DNA of 64,000 nt from Mastigias papua (taxonomy: Eukaryota; Cnidaria; Scyphozoa; Rhizostomeae; Mastigiidae): NCBI GenBank assembly GCA_964019165.1, contig OZ025283.1, forward strand, positions 12,098,063 to 12,162,062, written 5' to 3'. The notes beneath the pieces were generated by a model. It was not told the origin of the DNA. It did not search any database and saw only the letters and a list, made by a program, of their open reading frames with translations. Of the stretch, positions 1-41,800 are shown one piece after another. Every line of letters starts with the position of its first letter. Positions within the stretch are counted from its first letter, which is position 1. The position numbers and the translations under genes were made by a program.

Positions 1-1080
1 AAAGCGATGAATGCTCGTGAAATTAGCCCAATTCACTCATGTAATTGTTGGTCCGGTGCTTAATTGGGAAATTAAAGTACCTCATTTCTGTAATTCGAGA
101 ACAATCGGTTTTTTAATTCGGAAACAATAAAGGCCATCGTTGTCATATATCATCAGCATGCTAACGGCTTCAGTTTACCAGTCACCCCTATAGTTGGTAT
201 TCACTGTAAGCGCTCAAGCGGCGAATTCGGTTCGGTATGAATAATATAATAATGGAAGGGCAGGTCAGTTTGTGAACAGCGCGCGGAGGTCAATGAGTTC
301 TGGACACTAGAAGCTAATGAAGCTTAATGTGCAACGAATTGTAGAGGTCGCGTTATAGTCCGTGCTAAGCCTCGTCAGTCTGCACGGCTGCAGACTGTTT
401 GTGCATCTGTGTGGATGATGCTCTTTCCGGACTGTGCAATTCCTGCTGCAGATTCTCACTCAAGTAGGATACACAGTCATAGCCAGAATGCATGTAATAA
501 CGGGCATTTGGCAAGATTTGCAGGAAACTTCAGCTGCCATGCAGGTCCTGTATTTACCGGACCTGCGACTTTCGGTGGACCGAGGCTGCAGGGATTTGGT
601 TAGTATCTCATTTGGATTTGTTATTGCGCTTGCCTTCGTTGTTAGTTTGAAGACTCTGCCTCTAGCAGTTTTAACACAGAATACCCTTGGACGCAGACGA
701 ATAGCCATCAAACAACCCTCTATCTATGAAAGAATGCCGAACTCCAGACCTGATAATGCAGTCTTCTTCCGTTATGAGAACATGTTAGCAATTCAGAACG
801 AGATGATATAGAGCTGAGAGTCCTGGATATTGTATGAAACAAAGGTGTGAGGCCAATGTGACCTGTAGATGAGGTCCCATAGTCGGTTTTGTTGCGTTTT
901 CCAGCACATGCTTTGCAGCTCCATTTCCTTAAGAACGGATTGTATCAGCCCCTAGGTCCCTCTCTGCGTTGGCAAATCATATGTTTTCTTTTAGTCATTT
1001 TTGTATTGAAATAGTTTAGTGGAAACATAGTATGATAAATGGCAGCGGTAAGAAATATAAACTAAACTTGGACAGCAATG

Positions 1081-1274
1081 CAGTGGCGGTTTTTTGGGGG
1101 AACCGGAGGGAGGGGCACATACCCCTGTTAAAGTAGGTTAATTTCAATTGTGGCTTGTAGTGGGAGGATTCCGGGAAACGAGATATGAAGCGTCAGAAAG
1201 CCTATTTTATGGAATTCGGTAGATTTATTATCGATGTCCCCCCCCCTTTAAAGATTTGCAAAAACCCGTCACTG
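1081..1274. mobile_element. hAT-like MITE candidate with imperfect terminal inverted repeats
   Basis: The left end CAGTGGCGGTTTTTTGG and the inverted right end CAGTGACGGGTTTTTGC match at about 14 of 17 positions. The 194-bp interior is G-rich near one end and C-rich near the other, and has no coding capacity. CAGTGGCG-type ends are typical of hAT non-autonomous elements. I see no convincing 8-bp target duplication (CAGCAATG against TCTATGCA). Confidence 0.5.
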
Positions 1275-1566
1275 TCTATGCACTTTAAATTATGTTAATT
1301 TTCAATGCTAGCAAATTCATCTGTTCACTGGATTCTAGGATCCAGACCTGAAGTAGGGATATACTTTCGTCTCAAAGCTAAATGGGAATCTAGTGAATGC
1401 AGTGCTAATGCTAAAGTACTCTTGTTCCGAGTGTTTTTGTCATTTCGTAAAAAGTGGACACTGCCATTTTTCTGAGGATTTGTTTGTAAGCTGGTCACTC
1501 ATGTATGCCTGTTTATTGCTGTCTTAAAAGACAACAATCCTTAGGTTTGTGTGGTGATAGTGTTGA

Positions 1567-1767
<201 letters not shown>

Positions 1768-2040
1768 TTAAAGATTTCAGGGCATTCAGTGCAGAGTTGG
1801 TAGCGATTCATTTGGCAGAGATTCAGAATGGGGCAGGTGTTGATGATATGTGGCAGACTGTCCAACTAGGCCCCCTTCGATGAAAATCGCGATTCTACCA
1901 GATAATTGTTGGGGGAACAGAGTGGATTTAGTGTAGCCGCCTAAGTCGCCTCTCTTAAGCAATCGACAAGTGGTTACTGACCTCAGGGTCAGCACAGGCC
2001 CGTAAAGGGCGCAGCAGGAGGAACGATCGAACGATGGATG
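1768..2040 (+). repeat. Dispersed repeat associated with GAT microsatellite, copy A
   Basis: This segment resembles the reverse complement of about 15610-15860. Shared blocks include GCAGAGATTCAGAAT, a GTTGATGATMTGTGGCA-like block, ACTGTCCAAC and AACAGAGTGGATT. Each copy abuts a GAT tract. It is a degraded dispersed element of unknown class with no intact reading frame. Confidence 0.6.
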
Positions 2041-2146
2041 ATGGTGGTTGAGTCAGGCTTATTTGTTATGAAACCAACATGTGCTCTTGACATACAAACA
2101 TGTGTACAGTGTTTTATCCGCTGACATTTGTTGATCTCTTTTGCAG

Positions 2147-25646
<23,500 letters not shown>

Positions 25647-27816
25647 CGTAAAATCCTCTTTAGTAATTTGTCTTCTAACGTGGGTTTTCATAATTTTTCA
25701 AATGTATGCTTCGCTTGGGTATCCCAATTAAATTTTGAAATCATCCACGGCTAAAGAAGTGTCGCAATGGTGAATTGTGCCTTGCATTAAAAAAACTTCG
25801 AGATAGAACCGTGTGCAGGCAGCTAGTTTGAGCACCTATGACTCTTTGAAGGAGATCTGTAGCTGTGGGGCAGCATTGTTGGTATTCGCCAAGTCTCTTT
25901 TAAAAACTGGATTGTGCTAATATCCTCTTACGGCAATTAACACGCAAAATAGAAAAAATGGATTAATAGCATAGATGTAGCCACACGATAGATTGGTGGA
26001 TTCTTATAACACTGACAAGTAGATACTTTTTAATGAAAAATGCAACCAACTACGATGAAGAAACATCTGGGGAGGAGAACTCACGTGACATATCTATTGT
26101 TAGATTGTAATACTTCAAGATTTACGGAAGATGGCATTTTTTTAGAGAATTTACTTTTTTATATGGCAGTTGAACGACTACGAGCTGCGTTTCATTGGTG
26201 CCTGCCTCGTTTAGCAGCTACGCTAATTTGCTGTGATTGAATTAACAGCTATTACCACTAATTGTGTTAAACGCGTGCCAGTAGTTGATATGCTGAGAAC
26301 GAGGTCGAATTGGTAAACAAGCGACGTGCTGATCGGATTTGCTTCTGGCTGTATGGATGGGATTTTTATGAGAGAATTAGCGTAGCGATTGTTTTCCTAA
26401 GATTGGGCTATGATTATCTGTACAGTTAAGGTAATACGTAACAATTTAGAAGTTAGTCTTGATTTGATGTTTGTCGAATCGTCAAACGGGATTTCCTGAC
26501 TACCCGCGATGCCATCTTTTGCAAGAAAATGGATACGCACGGCCTTGCCCTATCATGGATAATGCTCATTACCTATTAGGCTGTTACTGTTTTTAGCTTT
26601 GTTATCAAATGACGGGATTTATATGCAATAGGACAGTTTTTGGGTATAGCATAGTTCGATTTTTTAATTGAGATGTCATGGCTTTGCTTGATAAGTGTAC
26701 TACCACACCTGTTACGCTGGGCAGGGATTAACTTCACCTCCCCCTCCCCTGACAGAAGTTTTGCCTGTCAGGAAAAGTTGCGTCCCGTTTCTTATTGAAC
26801 AAGCATCGTGCTTTTTGGTTTGAAAAGTGTAGGAAAGGTTTGCGCTTGGGCACCTTCCTCAGAATCATCTTTTTATAAATTTGTACGTCAGGTTGCCTTT
26901 ACTGCAATGCGCTTATGGCATCATGAGCGTTTGAGGTGTGTTTATAAGCAAATTTACGTAACTTTCGTCACATTTGGCTCAGCCGTACTCACCCATAGAC
27001 TTTTTTAATTAATCCCTGACTCGGAGCTTTCGTGGACGGAGTTGCATTTCTTTGCATCAGGTATCGGGTGGCAAAGTGATGTGTCTGCTTCTGCTGTTTC
27101 TGATGCCTTTTCATGTTAGAGGCAGGTACAGCACCCAGAAGTTTGCACGCCTTTTTATATAAGAAACAAACTCTCTACTTTCAGCCTATGTGTTTCTGAG
27201 TATTTTCTTTAGTCTAGCCTTAAATGTTTCCTGAATGTTTCTTAAAACTCTTCACAAATCGGGAATTTAATGTTTCAGTTGATTTCATGAACCTAACTTT
27301 GTTACAGTGTGTGCAAAGTGAATTATCATAAACGGCGAGTTCGTTTCCAGTTTAGCACAAAGGTTTTCTTTTCAAAGCAGTTGTTTCAAGTTTACTTTTG
27401 AAGTTCAGCCTGCCTGTGTATATCAAATGTTTCTTGATTTTTGCCAGATATGAACCTCGTGTTTCTTATATACTTGTTTCTTATAAAACAAAAGCGTGTA
27501 GGCCTAAGTCACTGTTCCTTCCTGAGTTCCCTTGTCTTGGCGTATCAGTTTCCCAATGCCAGTTTAGAGTGTCTCCCCTGTGAGTTTTAATTTTTTTTCT
27601 CGAAACCCTCGAATACGATAATTTAACTGTTATCCAGCTCAGATTTTTGAATGCCAATGTTTTTGACCGAAGAGGCTTGGATACGATTATTTGGACAGTA
27701 GAGTTTTTAATAGTTTGCCTCGCTCTGATTTATGTTCGTTTTAGTTAAATTTCATTTTAGGTATGGCTGTGAATTTGTAAACTAGCACGATGTTTATTTT
27801 TCATAATACGAAATTG

Positions 27817-27822
27817 AATAAA
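27817..27822 (+). promoter_or_regulatory. Candidate poly(A) signal for the Bicaudal-C transcript
   Basis: AATAAA in an AT-rich stretch, with a GT-rich tract about 90 bp downstream (27910-27945). It would imply a 3' UTR of about 2.2 kb, which is plausible for this gene type. Nearer signals were not examined exhaustively. Confidence 0.35.
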
Positions 27823-29443
27823 GCATTCTTATTCGCGCAAGTGTATACAAGTAATATACTTTGGCATTTGTTGCTTCGGAAAATATTATATTATCGTTAA
27901 ACTGTATGTTTTTGTTTGTGTGTGTGTATGTTTGTGTGCGTTATTTTATGTAGGGTAATATTGTGGAGTTGATATCAAATTAGGGTGCCCCAAATATGGG
28001 GTGTTCTTTATAGCGACCTGATCGGCATCTTCTGATACTGTACAGGATGTTATTGTAGACAATCGGAAATAAGAACCTGACATTGCATTGATACGTACCC
28101 TCAGAAACTCCCATAGGTCATGTGGAGAGGGGTCTTGTATGACTGCGAAGGATTTTACGAAAAAAGGAAATGGGGCTACTTTGCCATGGCTACTTACAGT
28201 GTAACATATGACTATACGAACACATATTAGGCACCGATAAGACAGACCATACAGTTTTCTGATTTCAACACTGAACTATTATTGACAAGCATTGATTTCA
28301 ACTGCTTGCAATCCTTATGGCATACTGGCCTAAGTATTTCAATTGTGAGTAAAATCATGATATCGTTTACCATGATATAATGATGATTATTATCATTGTC
28401 ATCAGTGAAATGCCCTGACTTTGTAGTCGCTGCGCATTTAAGACTGTTTTGTCACGAAGGCCAGAAAGAGACTGAACACATTGGTACGCGTTTGACCAGT
28501 TTTTTGCTACTGGAACCATATTGCTTTCTATAGTGGTCTGGGACTCGAACGTGATTTCGAGGCTCAGCTCCATAGTAACAGTTAAATTTCCTTTACCGTT
28601 TGTATTGATTTTGATGTTTATCACGAATTTTTCTTGGAATGTAAAAAAATTTAGAGGTAGATTGTGTATTATTGAATAATTGTTGTTCATAAATAAGACG
28701 CAAATAGATTTAGGTTTCGTTTCATTACTTTATCTACAGTTTTGTCCATTTCAAGCTTCACCGTTATCTCTAGATGGCAATGGGACATGTAATAAATAAG
28801 ATATTTAGGTTTCAAATATACTGCAGTCCAGACGGCCGCTATTTTGTGGTCATTTGGGTTACAGATTCATACATTTCATCCAATTTCAAGTGTAATTGGA
28901 TAGTGTTCTTATTGTAACGTTTGTTCCGAACTGTTAGAACTGAAAAAACCCTATTGAATTTGTCAAAATCCATTATTTCGGCCTCGTTGCACTTTTCGAA
29001 CCTGAATGCTCTATAAATCACAAAATGAGCCCTCAGGTGTTATAAAGTCCCCTCCTCATACTTTAGGACCTACAGTCTTGGATAAAATTATGAGACAAAC
29101 TGAAGTTTTCGTGCAAACTGGCATTGCTTTCATATCCCCCCCCCCCTTACTCAATGTCGACCAAATGACTTGGAGTTATTTCCTTATCATTCAACATTGA
29201 TCCAAAGGGGGAGAAGGGGGTCAACTAGTGTGTAATGAAGCTGTAGTCGAGGAATTGGTAGCTACACCTAAAGTTTTTATGGAGATCCCCTTGTATTTGT
29301 CTAAGATTGTACATGACAAATGAAATTATCCCCAATTTGGTAAAAATTTGGTGTCCCAAAAGAAAATGAAAAACATGTCCCCCTTGGTGCGTCTTCTTTC
29401 CCTTAGTTGTATATCGTGTATTGCAGATTACGTTGGTTGAACT

Positions 29444-29538
29444 ATCGGCAATTTAAGGCTGGTTCGGCAATTTAAGGCTGGTTCGGCAATTTAAGGCTGG
29501 TTCGGCAATTTAAGGCTGGTTCGGCAATTTAAGGCTTG
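29444..29538. repeat. 19-bp minisatellite, five copies
   Basis: The unit GGCAATTTAAGGCTGGTTC repeats five times with one final substitution (GGCTTGTTC). Confidence 0.92.
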
Positions 29539-29759
29539 TTCGGTATTTCCATTGGAGCTGGCTAGGGTTCTGATGGCAAATTGAAATATCTGGATACTGT
29601 CTGTTGTTCTTCGTATCACCTGAAAGTAAGGAAACCTTGAATAATGATGACCTGTATTCCCACTTAATCTGTGCTCGGCCTGGGATGGCTTTATGAATAA
29701 CTTGGATAAGGTTACACTCTAATTCAGGATGTCCAAGAGATCTGTACCTTTGATCCTCA

Positions 29760-30064
29760 AATTGACCCCCTGGGAGCTTATTCATTTCTTCTTTTTTGAC
29801 GGGAGCTTACTCGAGGGGGCTAGTGCTAGGGTAGTCTATAAAATGTTTTGAAATATGTGACATAAAAAACTCATTTTCGAAACTCATTTTATTCATTATG
29901 TAGAAAGAACGCCCTAAAGACATATTTCGTCTAACAAAGTCTTCAGCGTCCTCTGTGATTGAGGACTTATTCGGGGGGTGGGCTTATTAGCATTATAAAG
30001 ATATAGGATGGGATCCAATCCAAAAGGGGCCTTTTTCGAGGGGGGCGAATTCGGGGATCTACGG
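29760..30064. repeat. Dispersed G/C-run repeat (inverse of AATAAGCCCCC family)
   Basis: Contains GAGCTTACTCGAGGGGGC, CTTATTCGGGGGGTGGGCTT and TTCGAGGGGGGCGAATTCGG. Inverted, these resemble the AATAAGCCCCC cluster at 5830-5945. It is probably a non-autonomous element, but I cannot define its ends. Confidence 0.45.
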
Positions 30065-31249
30065 TAACCGTGACAGACAATTGCTTTGTTTATTAAGAAG
30101 TAGCTCTGATCTTAACACACTGTATTTTATCATATTGTAGTTAACCTCGGTTGTATAAGGGCTTCGTAGTTTGATGGAATTTTTAGGAGTTGATTGTACG
30201 GGTATATATATATATTTGAAATTAACTGGTTTGTATATATGATTAGTGCAATCCCTATGCAAGTGATAACAATTCTCACAAGAGCTGCTTTCTGTTTTTT
30301 GGCTTAGTCCTTCAGTGTTTTGCTCTGCTTCACTCCTGTCACCAGAACTGCTCTGTGGTTATAGCAGTTTCGAATCTAGTAGTTCTTAAGGAATGTATTA
30401 CCGTATCATGTAGCATTTCGTTCTCATGTATATGTGAAACATGATCTGGTTTGACTTTACTTGACTTTTGACGATAAAATGTCTTTTGAAGTAATCCGAA
30501 GTGTTTATGTACACGTCCTTATAGTTTAAATAATAATGGAAATTTCTTATTACTGCTTGTCTTAAAAATATCCACGTAAGAGTGCAACTTAGTCTTATCA
30601 GTCTGGTCTCCTTCAATGCTGATTTTTATTAAACTTTCATAGCTTTCTTCAGACATGTACATACGCACATATTTCAACAGACATTCTAATGAAATAGAAA
30701 ATCGATTTTATTGAAAGTGGGGTGGGCACAATCACCCCAGTACACCCCAAGGCGACGCTTCTGCTTGAAACTAGCTTTTATAGCCAATTCATAACTTTCA
30801 TATGCATTGGTTTTCCAATGATTCATTGCATGGACCTTGGTAGAATGTTTTACCCCAACAGATCTCACTCGTTTTCTTGAGCCTAAATAAAACCCGGCGC
30901 ATTTGGCTAGCTGCTAAGCTGGGTAAATATGCAAGTCCTTCAAATTTGACAATCGTAAAGAAGAAGTATTTAGGATGTACGAGTGCCGTCTTAATGAAAG
31001 GTAAAAGTTCTCTAGGATCTACGTTGTCCTTAGTGATTTGATGGCGAACTCACTAAAGCTCAAATGGTTGGTACAGCTGTTGAAACGCATTGCCAAATTT
31101 AATAATCCAGAGTTTACACACTTGGTGCTAGATTCGTAAAAATTTCTTAAGAATCTGCTTGATTGGCTTTAACGTGGAGCAGTCGAGATCATTTCTGCCT
31201 CACTGATTTGAAGAGGGAAGAAATTTTGCACACAGAGAGAACTGAAGAC

Positions 31250-37763
<6,514 letters not shown>

Positions 37764-38816
37764 CGTCTTCAAAGCAAACTATTTAGCTATTAGAGCAGAA
37801 AGATACAATCATAACCATGTTACGCATATGAGAGCCACAATGAGCTAGCCTTAAAAATCCTGATATCATAGATCAGTAATGTCCTAACCTGCACAATCAT
37901 CAGCCAATCACACAATCAAAATCAATCAACCAATCACATATAGTAAGAACAAGCCCACCTTAAAATTATCAGGCTGGGCATGGGCGTGGGTGTGGGCGTG
38001 GGCGAAGGAGGTGCAACAGCTGGGGTGGGACTGAAGCCCCCAGTTGAGCAGAAATTGATTTAGTTCCGGTAGTTTCTTTAGAATAAAACAGGTTCTCACT
38101 GAAAAATGGCTTCGACTCAATACGACCCGACAACCAGTGACGTGGTCTAAGGGGAAGTATGGGATGCAATAACCCAGTCACCTTTCCTAAGCAATGCTGA
38201 TTGGAATTCGTTTGAAGTCGAATGGAAGGATGCGTCTCCAACGATTCCCCATTAAGCGCTATGAGAGATGCTCTCTACGTCAAAGTACACGGCTTGATTG
38301 ACTGCAAACCTTTCCTTGGAGATAAATCTTCCAGAGCCCCCCCCCCCCCTCTTCCTCTACCCTCCACTTAATTTACTGTGTATACTCTACTGTAGATAGC
38401 AATGGAAGACTGCTCCTTTTGCACACTCGAATAGATACTCTGCAGCCCCTTATCTTACATTCTAGCTTCCCTTGCACTAGAGGTGCTGAGAGAAAACATA
38501 CCCATATACCTACCACACCACGCAAACGTCCACCCAACTTCACACAAATTCGATCTAATCAAACCTACAAGCTGTAACCTTACTTTTTCTCCAAAATGCT
38601 CAACTACATTCACATATTATTTAATGGACAACTTGTTTACAACGATATCAACTACATTCAACTGCCATTATTTTCGGACTACCAGCCCGTGACTACAGTC
38701 TTACCTCACCCCAAGCATTATCCAGACCATTCCTTTATTTCATTGATCTTCGACCTCACACAACATTCAATAAATATCACTATCTCTACATTTCACCAAC
38801 CAGCCACACACAAGAA
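37764..38816. other. 3' UTR and spacer between protease gene and satellite
   Basis: An AATAAA at 38092-38097 is a candidate poly(A) signal for the protease. A GGGCGT-like hexamer run occurs at about 37976-38006. From about 38460 to 38816 the plus strand is strikingly poor in G and rich in C and A. No domain is recognised in the short open frames there. Confidence 0.55.
38092..38097 (+). promoter_or_regulatory. Candidate poly(A) signal of the protease gene
   Basis: AATAAA 329 bp after the stop codon. A second AATAAA lies at 38769-38774, just before the satellite. No GT-rich element was decisive for either. Confidence 0.4.
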
Positions 38817-41800
38817 TGCAGATTGACAGGTGATGACAGTGAGGCCTTTTTGGCCAGAAAGTAAGGCTATAGCCGTGGTATTTTGCTCAAAAATGACCCA
38901 AAAATGACCCAAAAATGACCAAATTTCAAATTGATTGATTTTGATTGCAGATTGAAAAGTGATGAAAATGAGGCATTTTTGGCCAAAAAGTAAGGCTATA
39001 GCCTTGGTATTTTGCTCAAAAATGACCCAAAAATGACCAAATTTGAAATTGATTGATTTTGATTGCAGATTGAAAAGTGATGAAAATGAGGCATTTTTGG
39101 CCAAAAGGTAAGGCTATAGCCTAGGTATTTTGCTCACAAATGACCCAAAAATGACCAAATTTGAAATTGATTGATTTTGATTGCAGATTGACAAGTGATG
39201 AAAATGAGGCATTTTTGGCCATAAGTAAGGCTATAGCCTTGGTATTTTGCTCAAAAATGACCCAAAAATGACCCAAAAATGACCAAATTTGAAATTGATT
39301 GATTTTTATTGCAGATTGAAAAGTGATGAAAATGAGGCATTTTTGGCCAAAAAGTAAGGCTATAGCCTTGGTATTTTGCTCAAAAATGACCCAAAAATGA
39401 CCCAAAAATGACCAAATTTCAAATTGATTGATTTTGATTGCAGATTGAAAAGTGATGAAAATGAGGCATTTTTGGCCAAAAGGTAAGGCTATAGCCTTGG
39501 TATTTTGCTCAAAAATGACCCAAAAATGACCCAACAATGACCAAATTTGAAATTGATTGATTTTGATTGCAGATTGAAAAGTGATGAAAATGAGGCATTT
39601 TTGGCCAAAAAGTAAGGCTATAGCCTTGGTATTTTGCTCATAAATGACCCAAAAATGACCCAACAATGACCAAATTTGAAATTGATTGATTTTGATTGCA
39701 GATTGAAAAGTGATGAAAATGAGGCATGTTTGGCCAAAAAGTAAGGCTATAGCCTTGGTATTTTGCTCAAAAATGACCCAAAAATGACCCAAAAATGACC
39801 AAATTTCAAATTGATTGATTTTGATTGCAGATTGAAAAGTGATGAAAATGAGGCATTTTTGGCCAAAAAGTAAGGCTATAGCCTTGGTATTTTGCTCAAA
39901 AATGACCCAAAACTGACCCAACAATGACCAAATTTGAAATTGATTGATTTTGATTGCAGATTGAAAAGTGATGAAAATGAGGCATTTTTGGCCAAAAAGT
40001 AAGGCTATAGCCTTGGTATTTTGCTCAAAAATGACCCAAAAATGACCCAAAAATCACCAAATTTCAAATTGATTGATTTTGATTGCAGATTGAAAAGTGA
40101 TGAAAATGAGGCATTTTTGGCCAAAAAGTAAGGCTATAGCCTTGGTATTTTGCTCACAAATGACCCAAACATGACCCAACAATGACCAAATTTGAAATTG
40201 ATTGATTTTGATTGCAGATTGAAAAGTGATGAAAATGAGGCATTTTTGGCCAAAAAGTAAGGCTATAGCCTTGGTATTTTGCTCAAAAATGACCCAAAAA
40301 TGACCCAACAATGACCAAATTTGAAATTGATTGATTTTGATTGCAGATTGAAAAGTGATGAAAATGAGGCATTTTTGGCCATAAGTAAGGCTATAGCCTT
40401 GGTATTTTGCTCATAAATGACCCAAAAATGACCCAAATATGACCAAATTTGAAATTGATTGATTTTGATTGCAGATTGAAAAGTGATGAAAATGAGGCAT
40501 GTTTGGCCAAAAAGTAAGGCTATAGCCTTGGTATTTTGCTCAAAAATGACCCACAAATGACCCAAAAATGACCAAATTTGAAATTGATTGATTTTGATTG
40601 CAGATTGAAAAGTGATGAAAATGAGGCATTTTTGGCCAAAAAGTAAGGCTATAGCCTTGGTATTTTGCTCAAAAATGACCCAAAAATGACCCAAAAATGA
40701 CCAAATTTGAAATTGATTGATTTTGATTGCAGATTGACAAGTGATGAAATTGAGGCATTTTTGGCCAAAAAGTAAGGCTATAGCCTTGGTATTTTGCTCA
40801 AAAATGACCCAAAAATGACCCAAAAATGACCAAATTTGAAATTGATTGATTTTGATTGCAGATTGAAAAGTGATGAAAATGAGGCATTTTTGGCCAAAAA
40901 GTAAGGCTATAGCCTTGGTATTTTGCTCAAAAATGACCCAAAAATGACCCAACAATGACCAAATTTGAAATTGATTGATTTTGATTGCAGATTGAAAAGT
41001 GATGAAAATGAGGCATTTTTGGCCAAAAAGTAAGGCTATAGCCTTGGTATTTTGCTCAAAAATGACCCAAAAATGACCCAAAAATGACCAAATTTCAAAT
41101 TGATTGATTTTGATTGCAGATTGAAAAGTGATGAAAATGAGGCATTTTTGGCCAAAAAGTAAGGCTATAGCCTTGGTATTTTGCTCAAAAATGACCCAAA
41201 AATGACCCAAAAATGACCAAATTTGAAATTGATTGATTTTGATTGCAGATTGAAAAGTGATGAAAATGAGGCATGTTTGGCCAAAAAGTAAGGCTATAGC
41301 CTTGGTATTTTGCTCAAAAATGACCCAAAAATGACCCAAAAATGACCAAATTTCAAATTGATTGATTTTGATTGCAGATTGAAAAGTGATGAAAATGAGG
41401 CATGTTTGGCCAAAAAGTAAGGCTATAGCCTTGGTATTTTGCTCAAAAATGACCCACAAATGACCCAAATATGACCAAATTTGAAATTGATTGATTTTTA
41501 TTGCAGATTGAAAAGTGATGAAAATGAGGCATTTTTGGCCAAAAAGTAAGGCTATAGCCTTGGTATTTTGCTCAAAATTGACCCAAAAATGACCCAAAAA
41601 TGACCAAATTTCAAATTGATTGATTTTGATTGCAGATTGAAAAGTGATGAAAATGAGGCATTTTTGGCCAAAAAGTAAGGCTATAGCCTTGGTATTTTGC
41701 TCAAAATTGACCCAAAAATGACCCAAAAATGACCAAATTTGAAATTGATTGATTTTGATTGCAGATTGAAAAGTGATGAAAATGAGGCATTTTTGGCCAA

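Larger units (their letters stand above)
25647..31249. other. 3' UTR and intergenic spacer, no gene recognised
   Basis: After the Bicaudal-C stop the first part is probably 3' UTR. Short open frames on both strands (for example minus 28367-28690 and 29510-29785) show no domains I recognise and no splice chain. The spacer contains a 19-bp minisatellite near 29450-29535 and a C-rich dispersed repeat at 29760-30064. Confidence 0.6.

Noticed and set aside
434..811. 125-codon frame as a Bicaudal-C 5' exon
   Set aside because: It lacks the expected KH-proximal sequence and a phase-1 donor joining 2147, and the composition is unremarkable.
28367..29785. A minus-strand gene built from three short frames (28367-28690, 28839-29021, 29510-29785)
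   Set aside because: No shared domain, no convincing acceptor and donor pairs between them, and the last overlaps the 19-bp minisatellite.
38020..38220. Second tRNA-derived SINE with an A-box-like TGGTCTAAGGGG
   Set aside because: The B-box-like GTTTGAAGTCGAA is poor, the spacing is long, and there is no second copy in the window.
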